A DNA stretch of 64,000 nt from Phytopythium helicoides. Taxonomy: Eukaryota > Oomycota > Peronosporomycetes > Pythiales > Pythiaceae. Location: assembly GCA_024867545.1 (NCBI GenBank), contig JANFNE010000052.1, positions 372,001 to 436,000 on the forward strand, given 5' to 3'. The notes beneath the pieces were generated by a model. It had not been told where the DNA came from, did not search any database, and was given only the letters and a program-made list of their open reading frames with translations. Shown here in pieces: positions 11,971 through 22,331 of the stretch (positions are counted from its first letter, which is position 1; each line of letters opens with the position of its first letter). A program made the position numbers and the translations under genes.

Positions 11971-13598
11971 ATGACGAATGGTGCGGGTGTCTCTCCAGAC
12001 GGTACCGAGCCGCTTTGCGTCTACACTCTGGTGCCAATATGCCCGCAGCCATCATTCGATGCGTCGAAGACATTCCGTCGCAGGATTCTTCCAGAATCAG
12101 TCGATCGCAAGTTTCGCGCTTTCTCTCGGCGGTATTATCTGCTTATCTCCGCAGGCTACTTCATCGGACTTCTCTTTCGCATGTTCGGCATGCTCTACCC
12201 TCTCAATGACGTGTCATACTGGCTCATTGTCGCCTCGCCATTCCTTCAATCTCTCGGGTTGCTTAGTGTATCCCTCTCTATGTGCTATGATGTTGTATGC
12301 TTGCTGTTTAGGCTGTTCGACGTGTGGATGATACTGGTAAGCATGATTCTGTGGACGGTGTTTCTCGGTATCTCGTACGGAGACATTCGCATTCTGTTGT
12401 TGCCGTACTTGTTGCTTGATCTTCAAAACGCCGTCATGTCAGATGCCTACATCCAGCCAAATGAACTCTTCCGCGTATCTGCAGTCTTTGCGCTTGTCTT
12501 CGTCGTCGTGTTATACTGTGAGTTTGTACTGCATTCGCAAAGTTTCAACGAAGTTGTCATTTTCCGTCTGAACGAGCGATTTGCAGTGTCCTCGCTTGAC
12601 ATGGTACAGAATACGACTCTTACAGTTGGTATGCTGATCTCTCGAGTCGCCTTTGCGAAGTTACTGAGCAAAAGAAGGCGTCACAAAAACGCTGTCCAGA
12701 CAATTGTATATCGGTGCATGATAAAGTTCGAGCTAGTTGGCCCTTCGGATTTGGCAAAGACTGCAACCAACCGCCTTGCAACGGCAATTGCATCTGCAGA
12801 GCAGCAAGGGAGAAAAACGATCCACCATTTGAGGTATATTCCGCCGGACGAGTCATTTGACGCCCGCAAGACACTGCTTCTTTCTGCAGGAAGGAGCCTT
12901 GACCCCATAACAACATTTCGGCGCATACTATTGCGTTTAGTCGGTGGACAGGTTTCTTCCTGACCGTTTGCCCAGCTGTAGTGGTCGTTGACTATGAAGG
13001 AGTTGCAGCAGTTTTCGGATTGACGATGACTCTGGTCTTCATCTTGAAGTGCGCGGCTTTTTACCAGCGCCGCCTGTTGCGCAGGATCTGGCGGTCCTTT
13101 GACTTTATGTTTATTCTGTTTCAAGTAGTCACGGCATTTACAAGTATCGGGTATCTGTTCTCATGGCGATGGGAGCTCTGCTTAGGGCTTACTAACAACG
13201 GTCTATGGATCCTCTGGGTTCTGCAACTCGATGCGTTGCTCCCAGTTACTAGACAACGGCTAGGATTGCGACCATGGTTCCCAATCCCCATCCTGGTGTG
13301 GAACATTGTCATATCCGTGATGAAGGCAATAGATCTCGCTCTCGGGTCCGGTTTGTCAATCAACGACCGGATTATCTTCGAGGCCTCTGTATTTGGCCAT
13401 CACTTGTGCATGTACACCGGTAGCTTCCTGCTCAACCGACTGCTGCTCCTCATCGTGTGGAACTGCCGCCTACTTTACCGCGTATGTACTCGGAGGCATG
13501 GTGATGAGTGCATTCTCCTGAGTGGCGCCGTCGAGTACAATAGCGCACTCCGCGGCTGGTCATTGGCCCCAAAGTTCTCCACCGTCGGGCCAAGTTGA
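11971..13598 (+). CDS. Polytopic membrane protein of unknown function (one frame break)
   Basis: I do not recognise a named family. The product has about nine hydrophobic segments: in the first half around YYLLISAGYFIGLLF, YWLIVASPFLQSLG, VWMILVSMILWTVFL, ILLLPYLLLDL and VSAVFALVFVVVLYCEF; after a charged loop of about 120 residues rich in Arg and Lys, further ones around VAAVFGLTMTLVFILK, FDFMFILFQVVTAF, LWILWVLQL and PILVWNIVISVMKA. The ATG at 11971 is the first in frame; the open frame begins only six bases earlier. The frame breaks near 12915-12930 (one base missing), between TTFRRI and SRWTGFF; both halves have matching composition and spacing, so they are one gene. It diverges from gene A with a 266-base intergenic space. 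Confidence 0.6.
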
Positions 13599-14139
13599 AG
13601 AGGAGTGTAGCTATAGACTTGTCTGTGCGTTGAGCAACAAGCCGCGTTGCATGGGTGCAGACCATTTACACTTCCGAGTACTCACCCGAACCAGCGATTG
13701 ATCAATTCTACAGTCCATCTTTGCCAGCATGCCGTTGCTTATCGTCCCGTGCTCGTTGTCTGTTGTGTTCGACCAGAGCAAAGTCCTTCGGAACTTCACT
13801 ACGCAAGGCATGAACGTTGAACCTATGTGGACACAGCGGCAGATGTTTCCGAATGCCACTAGGCTTCGCCTCCATCGCTGCTTGGAAATACAGCACTCGT
13901 GAGGAAGCTGGCCTAGCTGGTTGTTGTGACGCTACTACTACGCCGGACGTATGCTGTTAGCACGCGTATTCACCGCACACGCCACTTGTTCTACACTGTG
14001 TTACTGATGAAGCTTCCAACGACACTTCACCACTACTCATTCTGCTAATCCAGACCTACCACCGTCACGGTTCCGCCAAGCTCGATCTCATGGTTCCCAG
14101 CAAAAGAAGCCACATGCAGGGGTTGATAGCAGTCCACGA
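13599..14139. other. Intergenic, no gene recognised
   Basis: Only short, non-conserved open frames are present on either strand. The stretch ends at the first TAGTGCTA-type motif that marks the left flank of the hAT element. Confidence 0.5.
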
Positions 14140-14141
14140 AT

Positions 14142-14275
14142 TAGTGCTATGGGAAATTTTGTAGTACTATAAATATCTCACAGTACTAAAATTTGGAGGC
14201 CACGATCGCATCCAGAGATATAGTACCTGAGTACTATCACTCCAGCATCATAGTACTACAAGAAATCGAGGTAGT
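14142..14275. repeat. Left subterminal TAGTACTA-type repeat cluster of the hAT element
   Basis: Within about 130 bases occur tagtgctat, tagtactata, cagtactaaa, tagtacctgagtacta, tagtactaca and tagtgctatt. TAGTACTA is a perfect palindrome. The cluster lies 150-280 bases before the transposase start and mirrors the cluster after its stop. Confidence 0.65.
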
Positions 14276-14418
14276 GCTATTTTCCTGAGGCACCTTGAAG
14301 TCCTTGAGATCACCATTCCATTTCGAACATTACACCCAGTCGTGCCAGCTGCATCCCTGCTCCACCTGCATGCTCTCGCAGATAAGCTCTCATTTCCAGA
14401 TTTGACGAGCAGAGCACA

Positions 14419-17242
14419 ATGACCTGTAGCTACCTTGCCTGTACAATCGACGGCAATGCTGAGATGCAACCATGCGATGTCTGCGAGAAGGGTGTGCATC
14501 TTGACTGCAGCTCTAAGCTATACAACGACAGCAATATCGAGGCGGTGTAAGTGTTTTCTTTTCGTTGTCAAGTCTCTCATCCAGAGCCTAATCGGCAGAC
14601 TGTTTGCAGATTCTGCAGCTCTGAATGCGTGTACAGCTTTTTTAACGACCCTGTCACCCAGCCTACTCAAGAGGTTGACACCGTCGCTCCTGAGTCAATC
14701 TTCATCGATGGAGACACGGAAAGTGACACCGTTGCCTTGCATGTCATCACTCCTCAATCCAATGAGCCACCGCTTGTTGATGAGTACGGTATACCTCTTT
14801 CTGTAAAGCATCAGCGACGTTCGAACACACACCACACTATTTGGGACTTCATGCATGACCTATTAACTCCATTTGTATCAACGAGATTGTCAACCAAAGA
14901 GAGTTTCCGCAATGTGTGTCTGGTCTGCGCTAAACATTTTTCCAGCACGAGAAGATCACAGTACGCCTGGGAAAGAGCTCTGTTCAACAGCTCGACAACC
15001 AGTAACGCGAAGATTCACTTCAAAAATAAGCATCCTGAGCATCCAGTTATTGCAGAAGACGTGGAAAGGAGTAATCTGCGAGCAGATGCTACGGTAGCCG
15101 ATCTAGAAGAAGCAAAGGCAGCGGTTGGGCGGAAGCGTGGTAGCAGCGATGGCAATCAATCTGCGAACTCTAGGGCCTCAAAAGCTGCGAAGAACCGGCC
15201 AGTTGCTGCCGGAACGATATCGGATCTCATGAGGCCGAGCTTGAAGACTATCAACAGCGCAATTTCGGAGTGGATCACAGTTGACGGTGAGTAAATCAAC
15301 TGGCTGAACTGGTATGACGCATTGATCTCACTGTATTGTGCATGCAGGTCTACCGTTTAACATTGTTCGCTCACCTGCATTTGAAAGAGTGATTCGACTA
15401 GCCACTGCAAACCCCGACGCAACAATCCTTGCGGCTACTACCCACAATACTGAGGTTGACGCTCGGTACCGGCGATTTCAACAGTTGGTGTCTCAGTTGC
15501 TGGAGGAAGAGAGCAAACATTTGCACGGGATCAAGTTCTTGAGCTTGCAGCATGACGCGTGGACAAGCCGAACGAATACTGGTGTAATTGGTGCGTCAGC
15601 TGTCTTCATAGACCATCGATGGCGCTTTCGCCACATCGCTCTACTAGCGGGTGCCAAGAATGACGGACACCAAGCTGAGGACGTGGCTAGAGAGATCATC
15701 GACCGCTGCGCTGAGCTATTTCACATCGATATACCCGCTATCACTCAGTATATGGTGTCGGACACGACCTCATCAGCAAGGAAGGTGGCTGAGTCAGTCG
15801 AAGAGAGTCAGCAGACAGATTGTGCTATGCATCGACTCAACTTGTGCATTCAGTATGGGCTTGGAATGAAAGAGAACAAGAGGACGACAAGAGAGCTGAA
15901 CGCTTCGGGTGAGCACGTCAAAGTCGCGAGAATTATAACCAAGGGTGGTGCGTTTCCGGAAGGCAAAGACGTGATCAAGAAAATGAGAAACCTGAACAAC
16001 TTTTTCTCTACTGCGCAGCGAATTCATCGTCTAAAAAGTCTGCAAATCGCGCATGGACTACCAGTTCTTTCTGCGATGACCGATGTCGATGTTCGTGTTG
16101 GCTCGACGTGCAAGGTAATGAAGCGCACTATTGTCAACTTCCCTGCGTTCCGAGCATTCTTCCAAAATGTAGAGCGACCAAACCCGTTTAGTGTGATCAC
16201 AAGCGCAGAATGGAAGCTAATCGTTGAGCTTGAAGCTGCTACAGACTACTTGGCGGGATTAGCTCTAGTAGAAGTCCAACGGGAGTCAGTTGTCGCGTCT
16301 TATCTACCTGTTTTCCGCCGTGTCGCTTTGAATCACGTGAACTCCATCCACTTGAATTGCTACCAGATCGAGTGTAACAGAGATGACTGCACGAATGATG
16401 ATAACCTTGTGCGTTGCAAACGCCTTGTTAGTGGGTTTTCGGATCTCGGGAAGCGCTGCGTATCACGACTTCGAGAGCAAATTCTAGAGCGATTTCCTGT
16501 TCTCGACGTGGACATTATTGTCCCTCTCTTCTGCGATCCGCGGACAAAGGATGTTGTTGGCAGTATTATCTACGATTTGGATGAAGATGGGAGGCCGACA
16601 CCAAACTCTGTTGAGCTAGTTGAGGAGGCCCGGCGAAAGTTTGCTCGCGAGCATTATAGATTGTACGACTTGCGATGTCAGGCAAGAGCACCAGCTGAAA
16701 CCGATGACGCTATTTCCCCGACTGGATCACCACTGCTTGATGATCTCCCGCTACATGACCCTGTGGATATCCTTGGACCGCCAATTCCAACAACAGCAAC
16801 GGAAGCAATCAGGCAGACATCTATTAGACAAGAAGCTGAGGTGTTGATCCAGGAGTGGTTTGGGCACCGGCAAGATTGGAGTATCTACGTGCGTGAAAAG
16901 TCGCCAAAAATGACGCAGAAGGAGATTATGAATGCGCTTTGTCGTCGTCGACGTACGGACGGGCAATCTTGCTGGGATATTGTTGGGCTGTACACCCACA
17001 TCGATATCTGTGAGTGGTTCAGGGAGAAAGGCGAGTCAGCATTCCCTTCCGTTGCGCTCCTTGCTCGCCTATGGCTTGGGCGCAGCATCTCGACTGCATT
17101 CCAGGAGCGAGTATTCTCCAGTGCAGGGGCAGTCATGTGCAGCGGCCGAACTTCTATAGACCCTGTGCGTGCCGAGAAACTTGTGATCCTAAAGCACAAT
17201 GCAAAGGAGATCTCCCGCATGGTGAGTGAGGTCAGGAAATAG
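14419..17242 (+). CDS. hAT transposase, 899 aa, three exons
   Basis: Catalyses cut-and-paste movement of its element in the nucleus. Exons 14419-14546, 14610-15286 and 15348-17242 (introns of 63 and 61 bases, both GT..AG) join to exactly 900 codons including the stop. The N-terminus has a Cys-rich patch (CDVCEKGVHLDC, then FCSSEC after the first splice). A BED-type zinc finger follows (CLVCAKHF ... HFKNKH). The RNase H-like core shows FLSLQHDAWTS, the usual hAT first-acidic-residue block, and CAMHRLNLCIQYGLG, the conserved C..H motif. The C-terminal hATC dimerisation region has LARLWLGRSISTAFQERVFSSAG and the closing SIDPVRAEKLVILKHN. Start chosen at the ATG at 14419, which makes the Cys patch complete. 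No frame break or stop was found, so it could be active. Confidence 0.88.
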
Positions 17243-17353
17243 TACTACCAATAGTACTATAGTGCTAATTTTATAGTGTGTCTATCTTGTTCGCTAGTAC
17301 TAGGGTGATACTATCGACCCTGCCCACTTCTATCAATATCACTTAGTACTAGC
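17241..17353. repeat. Right subterminal TAGTACTA-type repeat cluster of the hAT element
   Basis: Directly after the transposase stop the motifs tagtactacc, tagtactata, tagtgctaat, tagtactagg and tagtactagc occur within about 110 bases, matching the left cluster. From here to the TMX2 start at 17579 I see only a short AT-containing ccggtata/taccgata motif near 17516-17538. Confidence 0.6.
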
Positions 17354-17578
17354 CCTCCACTCCGACTCTGCTATTAAGCCCTGGCCACATGCCAAGCAGC
17401 TTGCCATTGATCACCAAGATGGTCATCGCATCCGCCCAGAATCTCTGAATGACGTGCCATTACTATTGATAATGGAAGCTCCATACAAACACCTCGTCAA
17501 AAAACAGTTCACTACCGGTATAATACCGATATACCGAAACCTGCGGCACTTCCGCCCACTCGACGTGGACGCCGAAGC

Positions 17579-18434
17579 ATGGCCAAGGTGACCGGGAAGG
17601 AGGCGGCTCCGCGGGCTGCCGCGGCGGCCCCGGGGCTCTGGAAGCGCTACCTGGCGTCCTACTACGTGTGCAACACTATTGCCCTGCTGGTGTACCTGCC
17701 GATCCGCGCGCGCTACTCGAGCGAGGAGCTGCAGAGCCGCGACAACTACCTCGGCATCCCGCTCGAGCACGAGATCTTCCTGCTCGCGGCGCTCTCGTTC
17801 GTCGTCAACTACCGCAAGAAGGCCACGAGCGACGGCGTCGTCGCGCTCTTCTTCTCTACGGCAAGATCGGCGTGCTGGCCGCGCTCTTCTACCTGGACGC
17901 CACGCTCTTCGGCTGGTACCTCGCCTACTGCGTCGGTGGGTCCATGCGGAGCGATTCGATCGCTGCGTTCCTCCTCTCTTGTCACCGTTGGCATGAACTG
18001 ACGATACTTACGAGCTTCATGCGTGCAGTGCTGTTTACTGGAGTGGGGCAGCCGGCGTACTCGGGCCCGTCCAAGGTCAAGGAGCTGACGCCGGCGCTCG
18101 TGGAGCAGCTCATCAAGAAGGGCAAGCAGCCCACGGCCAAGCACTGGCTTGTGTTTTTCTACACGCCGTGGAGCGACTACTGCCTCGAGCATGACGCCAT
18201 GATTGCCGAGCTGTCACTGACGTACTCGAGCGCCGAGCTGGCCTTCGGCAGGGTCGACCTCAACCAGTGGACGGACCTCGCGGTTGAATATAACATCGAC
18301 ACGTCCGCCACGAGCTGGCAGCTGCCCACGCTCATCCTGTTCCGGGACGGCAAGGAGGCCGTTCGGCTCCCGCAGTTCGACGACAAGGGCAACATCCGCA
18401 AGACCGTTCTCCACAGAGTGCGTTGGCTCTTGAA

Positions 18435-18494
<60 letters not shown>

Positions 18495-18613
18495 TGATAT
18501 GGAAGTAGTGCTGAGCTTGTTTGTTGTCGTTGCAGGTTGGTTTGGTCGCCGTGTTCAAGCTGCAGGAGCTCAAAGACGGCAAGAAAGTCGAGTTCAAGGC
18601 CAAGTCCTCGTAG
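17579..18613 (+). CDS. TMX2: TMX2-like thioredoxin-related transmembrane protein, three exons
   Basis: TMX2 is an ER membrane protein with a lumenal or cytosolic thioredoxin fold. The product starts MAKVTGKEA at 17579, has two or three hydrophobic segments (TIALLVYLPI, FLLAALSFVV, IGVLAALFYLDATLFGWYLA) and then a thioredoxin fold with the degenerate active site FYTPWSDYC, an S-x-x-C motif as in animal TMX2. TLILFRDGKEAVRLPQ matches the TMX2 core. Exons: 17579-17935, 18029-18417, 18536-18613; introns 17936-18028 (93 bases) and 18418-18535 (118 bases, holding the CTG repeat). There is a one-base break near 17860, between VVALFF and YGKIGVL. It lacks an obvious KKxx retrieval signal; the tail ends KVEFKAKSS. 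Assignment rests on overall order and the active-site variant. Confidence 0.82.
18436..18492 (+). repeat. (CTG)19 trinucleotide microsatellite inside an intron
   Basis: Nineteen uninterrupted CTG units occupy half of the second intron of the TMX2-like gene (18418-18535). On the minus strand it is a CAG run that makes a spurious poly-Gln open frame. Splice sites on both sides are intact. Confidence 0.95.
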
Positions 18614-18719
18614 AAGCAGCCACGTTTGCGGGCATGCGCGCATGTTAACACGATGGCGTTTGGCGCGCACAGCCGACTTGAGGTGGTGCTTGTCCGCATC
18701 AAAAATGCGCGGCAGAGGC

Positions 18720-19446
18720 TCACGCGATGGCCTGGTACTCAAACTGCCTGCGCAAGCGCGCGCGGTGGAGGTCGGCGCTGTACTGGTAGCGCAGCGCTTC
18801 CATGGCAAACAGCACGAGGAGCAGGTAGCCCGGGTAGTACTTGTTGTGCTCGAACTGCTTCAGCTGCGCGTCACTAGCGCATCGCACAGGTCGACATCAG
18901 ATTCCAACTGCTGAGCTGCTCCAATCTCTAAAAACACGGCGCACCTCATCTCGAGCTCGTACTGGTGCAGGCGCAGGAAGTTGTTGATGGCGTCGCCCTG
19001 CGTGAAGATGGCGACGGCCAGCCCCAGCTCGGCGAGCGCCAGTGCCTGAAACACCTCGGCGGCCGCGTTCATGCAGGACGAGTACCCCCTCGCCACGAGT
19101 CCGCAGGCGCTCATGGCCGCTGCCACCACCAGCACGACGCCAATGCCCAGCAGCGGCGCTGCCCTCCGCCAAGCAAATCTCAATCAGCATTCAAAATTGG
19201 ATGGATGGATGGAGCAGCACGCCCACGCACCGTAGAGCCACAGCGGAGCGAAGTGATGCAGCCCTGGAAATGTGTCAATCAGCCGCTAGGAAGCTCGGAA
19301 TCGCGCGGGAATCGCGCGAGGGGGGAGAGCGAGAGCGGCGCACCGAGGAAGAGGCCGTAGGAGGCGAGCGCCAGGCCGCCGACGAGGTCCACGGCGTTGA
19401 ACACGAAGAGCGCGAAGCCCGCGAACGTCTCGACGCACGGCAGCAT
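18720..19446 (-). CDS. Tetraspanin-like four-TM protein, 167 aa, four exons
   Basis: Exons 19344-19446, 19231-19263, 18945-19158 and 18720-18873 (introns of 80, 72 and 71 bases) join to exactly 168 codons including the stop. Hydrophobic segments: FALFVFNAVDLVGGLALASYG, LLGIGVVLVVAAAMSAC, AALALAELGLAVAIF-type TM3 (seen as FQALALAELGLAVAIFTQGD) and YYPGYLLLVLFAMEALRY. The FTQGDAI segment and FEHNK block are shared almost exactly with the gene at 19678-20575, with an identical 214-base third or second exon, so the two are paralogues. Lacks the CCG motif of classical tetraspanins, so 'tetraspanin-like' is the limit of the claim. Plasma-membrane or vesicle location is inferred only from four TM segments. 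Transcribed divergently from its paralogue. Confidence 0.72.
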
Positions 19447-19677
19447 GTCCGCTTCTTGCTGGTCAGTGGAATCGCGCTCTCATTTGGAAGGAATCTCACA
19501 CTATATACTCCTATTTTGCCTCCTCTCGACCAGCTCTTCCACCAATCACCGCTCGATAATTACCAACCAGCCAATCACAAAGCGAGGAACAACCCACTTG
19601 TATACTCACATTCCGCACCCTTTTTTTTACCGGTTCTCTTTCTGAAGGTCGCATCTTGCAGTAAGTTGAGCGCGATC
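19447..19677. promoter_or_regulatory. Shared bidirectional promoter between the paralogous tetraspanin-like genes
   Basis: Only 231 bases separate the two divergent start codons. The interval has two CCAAT-type boxes (accaatcacc near 19540 and gccaatcaca near 19572), a TATA-like tatatactcc near 19502 and a poly-T/pyrimidine run near 19620. Function is inferred from the arrangement. Confidence 0.5.
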
Positions 19678-20575
19678 ATGGGCGACTCGTGCGCCGAGCT
19701 GTGCTCCGGCAGCGCGCTGTTCGTGTTTAACGGCGTCGACATTGTGTGCGGCGTGGCGCTGACGGTCTACTCTCTCTACATTGGCGTCAACCACTTCGCG
19801 CCCGAGTGGCTCTTCGGTTCGCTTTCTCTCTGGCGGTCGAGATCGCGCTCCATTGTCATGAGATTGACGTGTTGTGGTGGCCGCCAGGCCCGATCCTGGC
19901 CGTCGGCGTGGTGCTCGTGCTCACGGGGCTCATGAGCTGGTGCGGCGCTGCCAACCGGAGCTGCTCCGTGTGTCTCTCGCTGTCCTCGTACCTGCTCATC
20001 GTGCTGGCGCTCGCCGAGCTGGCGCTGGGCATCGCCATCTTCACGCAGGGCGACGCCATCGACCGATTCCTGCGCGAGCACCAGCAGGAGCTGCACCTCA
20101 CGTACTTGCCGATGGGAAATTTTTTTGGTGAAGGTGCTGGAGCTTGGGCTGACGAGGATTCTGCTGGGGAATTGGGGGGAATTGCAGGGACGACCAGCTG
20201 CGCAAGTTCGAGCACAACAAGTTCCTGCCGGCGTACGCGCTCATCGGGCTGTTCTGCATGGAGGTGCTGCGCTTCTGCTTCAGCAGCGGGCTCTCTCGCG
20301 CGCGACAGCACAGCAAGTACCGCTACCGCTCGCTCAACACGCTGCGGGACCTCGACGACGAGCTGCTCGGCGTCCGCAAGGAGCAGGTGCGCGTTGCGGA
20401 AGGCGGGATCTTGGACGAACATGGAGGTGTCAAGCTGATGTTTTCAATGATTCTGCTACCGCAGGAGATCTCCACCAAGTACGCGGCGCTCAAGGACAAG
20501 TACAAGAACAAGTACAAGGCCCCAGAGGCCAAGCCTGTCGCGGCCACCGCTACAGGAACCACCATGTACGTCTAA
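19678..20575 (+). CDS. Tetraspanin-like four-TM protein, 220 aa, four exons
   Basis: Exons 19678-19816, 19888-20101, 20188-20386 and 20465-20575 (introns of 71, 86 and 78 bases) join to exactly 221 codons. TM segments lie around ALFVFNGVDIVCGVALTVYS, ILAVGVVLVLTGLMSWCGA, YLLIVLALAELALGIAIF and FLPAYALIGLFCMEVLRFCF. The short loop between TM3 and TM4 contains FTQGDAIDRFLREHQQELHL and FEHNKF, shared with the divergent neighbour. The C-terminus is longer than in the neighbour: a charged cytosolic tail (RSLNTLRDLDDELLGVRKEQ and a Lys-rich KDKYKNKYKAPEAK) ending TTMYV. Like its paralogue it lacks a CCG motif. No frame breaks. Confidence 0.78.
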
Positions 20576-20612
20576 GCAGCTCGCCCCTCATGTATGGTAC
20601 TCTTGTTCAATC

Positions 20613-21936
20613 CTACACGCGCACATTGAGTTGCTGCGCGATCGATTGGATCCCACAATGTGCGTCTTCGTTCCTTCGGGTACACTTTACGGAGATCGCA
20701 GCGATCTGACTGGTCAAGCCCTCGACCCGCTCTTGGGTGTCCGCACATGTCGTCCTAACCTCATTCGCCAGCGACTTGATTTCTCGCGAGCAAATATGCA
20801 TGCCTTCGTCCACCGCTTCTCGGATCCGTGCGTGGTTTTTCAGCACGGCATCAATGGCCACTTTTGCTTGCTGCTCGTGAGAGGAGAAATGCTCCCAAAG
20901 CGCATCAAAGCGCTGTGTCAGCTGTGTTTTATCCATTTTCGCCTGGCGATCCACCACATCTCGAAGATCATCGAGTTTCCCCTTCCAGTGTGTATGCTGC
21001 TTTGTTACCAGTGCTCTAATGGTCGACTGCCCCTTGGACAGCGCCTGCACATCTGCTGCGATGGTCACCGTCGATCCGGTTGTTTCTTCTTTGAGTGCTG
21101 CCAGTTCCACTTGCAATATGGCTGTCTCCTGCCGTAGACGCTTGAGCGACTCGGTCGCTTCGTCCTGAGAGCTCTGGAGTGTCTGAATCAATTGTGCAGA
21201 TTCTCGCTCCCGTGCCAAGAGATCGTCTGTACTTAATCGTACTCGAGCGAGGTCCGACTGAGATTCGTACATGGTGACGGCAAGCTTGGAGAACCCATCC
21301 CGAGTCTCGGAAAATCGTCGCTCCGCCGAATCTTGCAATTTTCGATGTTTGCCGTCAAGGTGTGCCTGCTGCGTTTGAAGTACCTCCATGACGCTCTCGA
21401 TCTTGACCACGCGAGCGCGCAGCTCATCGGCAGTCTGCGTCATTCGCTTGTGCACCTCCTCTGGTTGAGGAGACGTCGTGAGCGGAGACGAGAAAACCTA
21501 CGCGAATGCAAACTGCGCACCTATTTCGCACGTGAACGCGTCTGAAAGCGAGACGAACGCTTGATGGAGTACGCCAACCTGGCAATTCCTCACGTCAGCT
21601 TTTACAGAGTCGCAGTCCGATAGTCACATGACAACGCACTCTTGCATCCAGATCATGCAGCAGCTCATCTTTCTGTGCTGCCTCTCGTCCCTGATCCTGC
21701 ATTGCCACTTTACTACCAAAGCTCAAAGTCTTTCACCAACTAGCGTACATCGAAGTTCTTCTTGAGCTGCTCGAGGTCCTGCGCCAAGCCATTCTTTTCG
21801 AAGGCAGCAGGTGTCAAACGCGCAAATCGCATCATCGGCCGACGTCCCCTACCGTCTTCTTGGTGAGCGTGACGGCCGACAGCGATTTGTCGGTCGTCGC
21901 CGCCAGCGCCTTGGACGCCACCGTCGCTCTTCGCAT
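20613..21936 (-). CDS. Coiled-coil protein, 363 aa, five exons
   Basis: Not a family I can name with certainty; the length and all-coil layout recall FAM81-type proteins but the similarity is weak. Exons 21853-21936, 21749-21793, 21640-21696, 21521-21578 and 20613-21460 (introns of 59, 52, 61 and 60 bases) join to exactly 364 codons. It starts MRRATVASKALAA and is heptad-rich from about residue 40 to the end (for example ELRARVVKIESVMEVLQTQ, SLKRLRQETAILQVELAALK). No membrane segment or catalytic motif. It converges tail-to-tail with the tetraspanin-like gene, ending 38 bases after it. A structural, possibly axonemal, role is a guess based only on composition. Confidence 0.65.
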
Positions 21937-22331
21937 GTTGCCAGCCAGCCAGTTATGGTCCACTTGTGGAGATGATCCGTTTCAAGTTGAAGTGGGAAGG
22001 ACTTGCTCTTCGTGGTGTGGGCCACCTCAATAAATCACTGACTTCTTCTTTCGTGTCGCGCTCGTGTGTCACTTGTGCCCCACCGAGGCCGTCGATCGAC
22101 GATCGCTCCTGCTGGTGTCGTACTGTACGCTCGCGCTCGGTCTCCGCTCCGAGTTCACCACCTCCTCGCGCTCATCGACTCGACGCTACGCTACGTCGGA
22201 CGCGAGGGTTTTTGTCTGAGAGGGACCTGGGGTGGTCCTCCGACACATTCTGACGTCGCCACCGTTTCGTTCGCGTCCCCCTCTCCTCCTCCACGGAACC
22301 AGGTCATTGACAGCCTACGGTACGTCGGCCG
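21937..22331. other. Divergent spacer between coiled-coil gene and receptor kinase 1
   Basis: No gene seen. It starts with a short CTGG repeat next to the coiled-coil gene start and is rich in TCG/CTC triplets before the kinase ATG. It must hold both promoters. Confidence 0.5.

Larger units (their letters stand above)
14140..17353 (+). mobile_element. hAT-superfamily DNA transposon, apparently complete transposase
   Basis: A three-exon hAT transposase (14419-17242) is flanked on both sides by clusters of TAGTACTA/TAGTGCTA motifs, left about 14142-14275 and right about 17241-17353. Such subterminal repeats are typical transposase-binding sites in hAT elements. I could not find a convincing terminal inverted repeat or the expected 8-bp target duplication by eye, so the exact ends are uncertain by tens of bases. 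No frame damage is seen in the transposase, in contrast with many neighbours, suggesting a young insertion. Confidence 0.75.

Noticed and set aside
18214..18808. Minus-strand poly-Gln or poly-Ala open frames
   Set aside because: Arise only from the intronic CTG tract of the TMX2-like gene.
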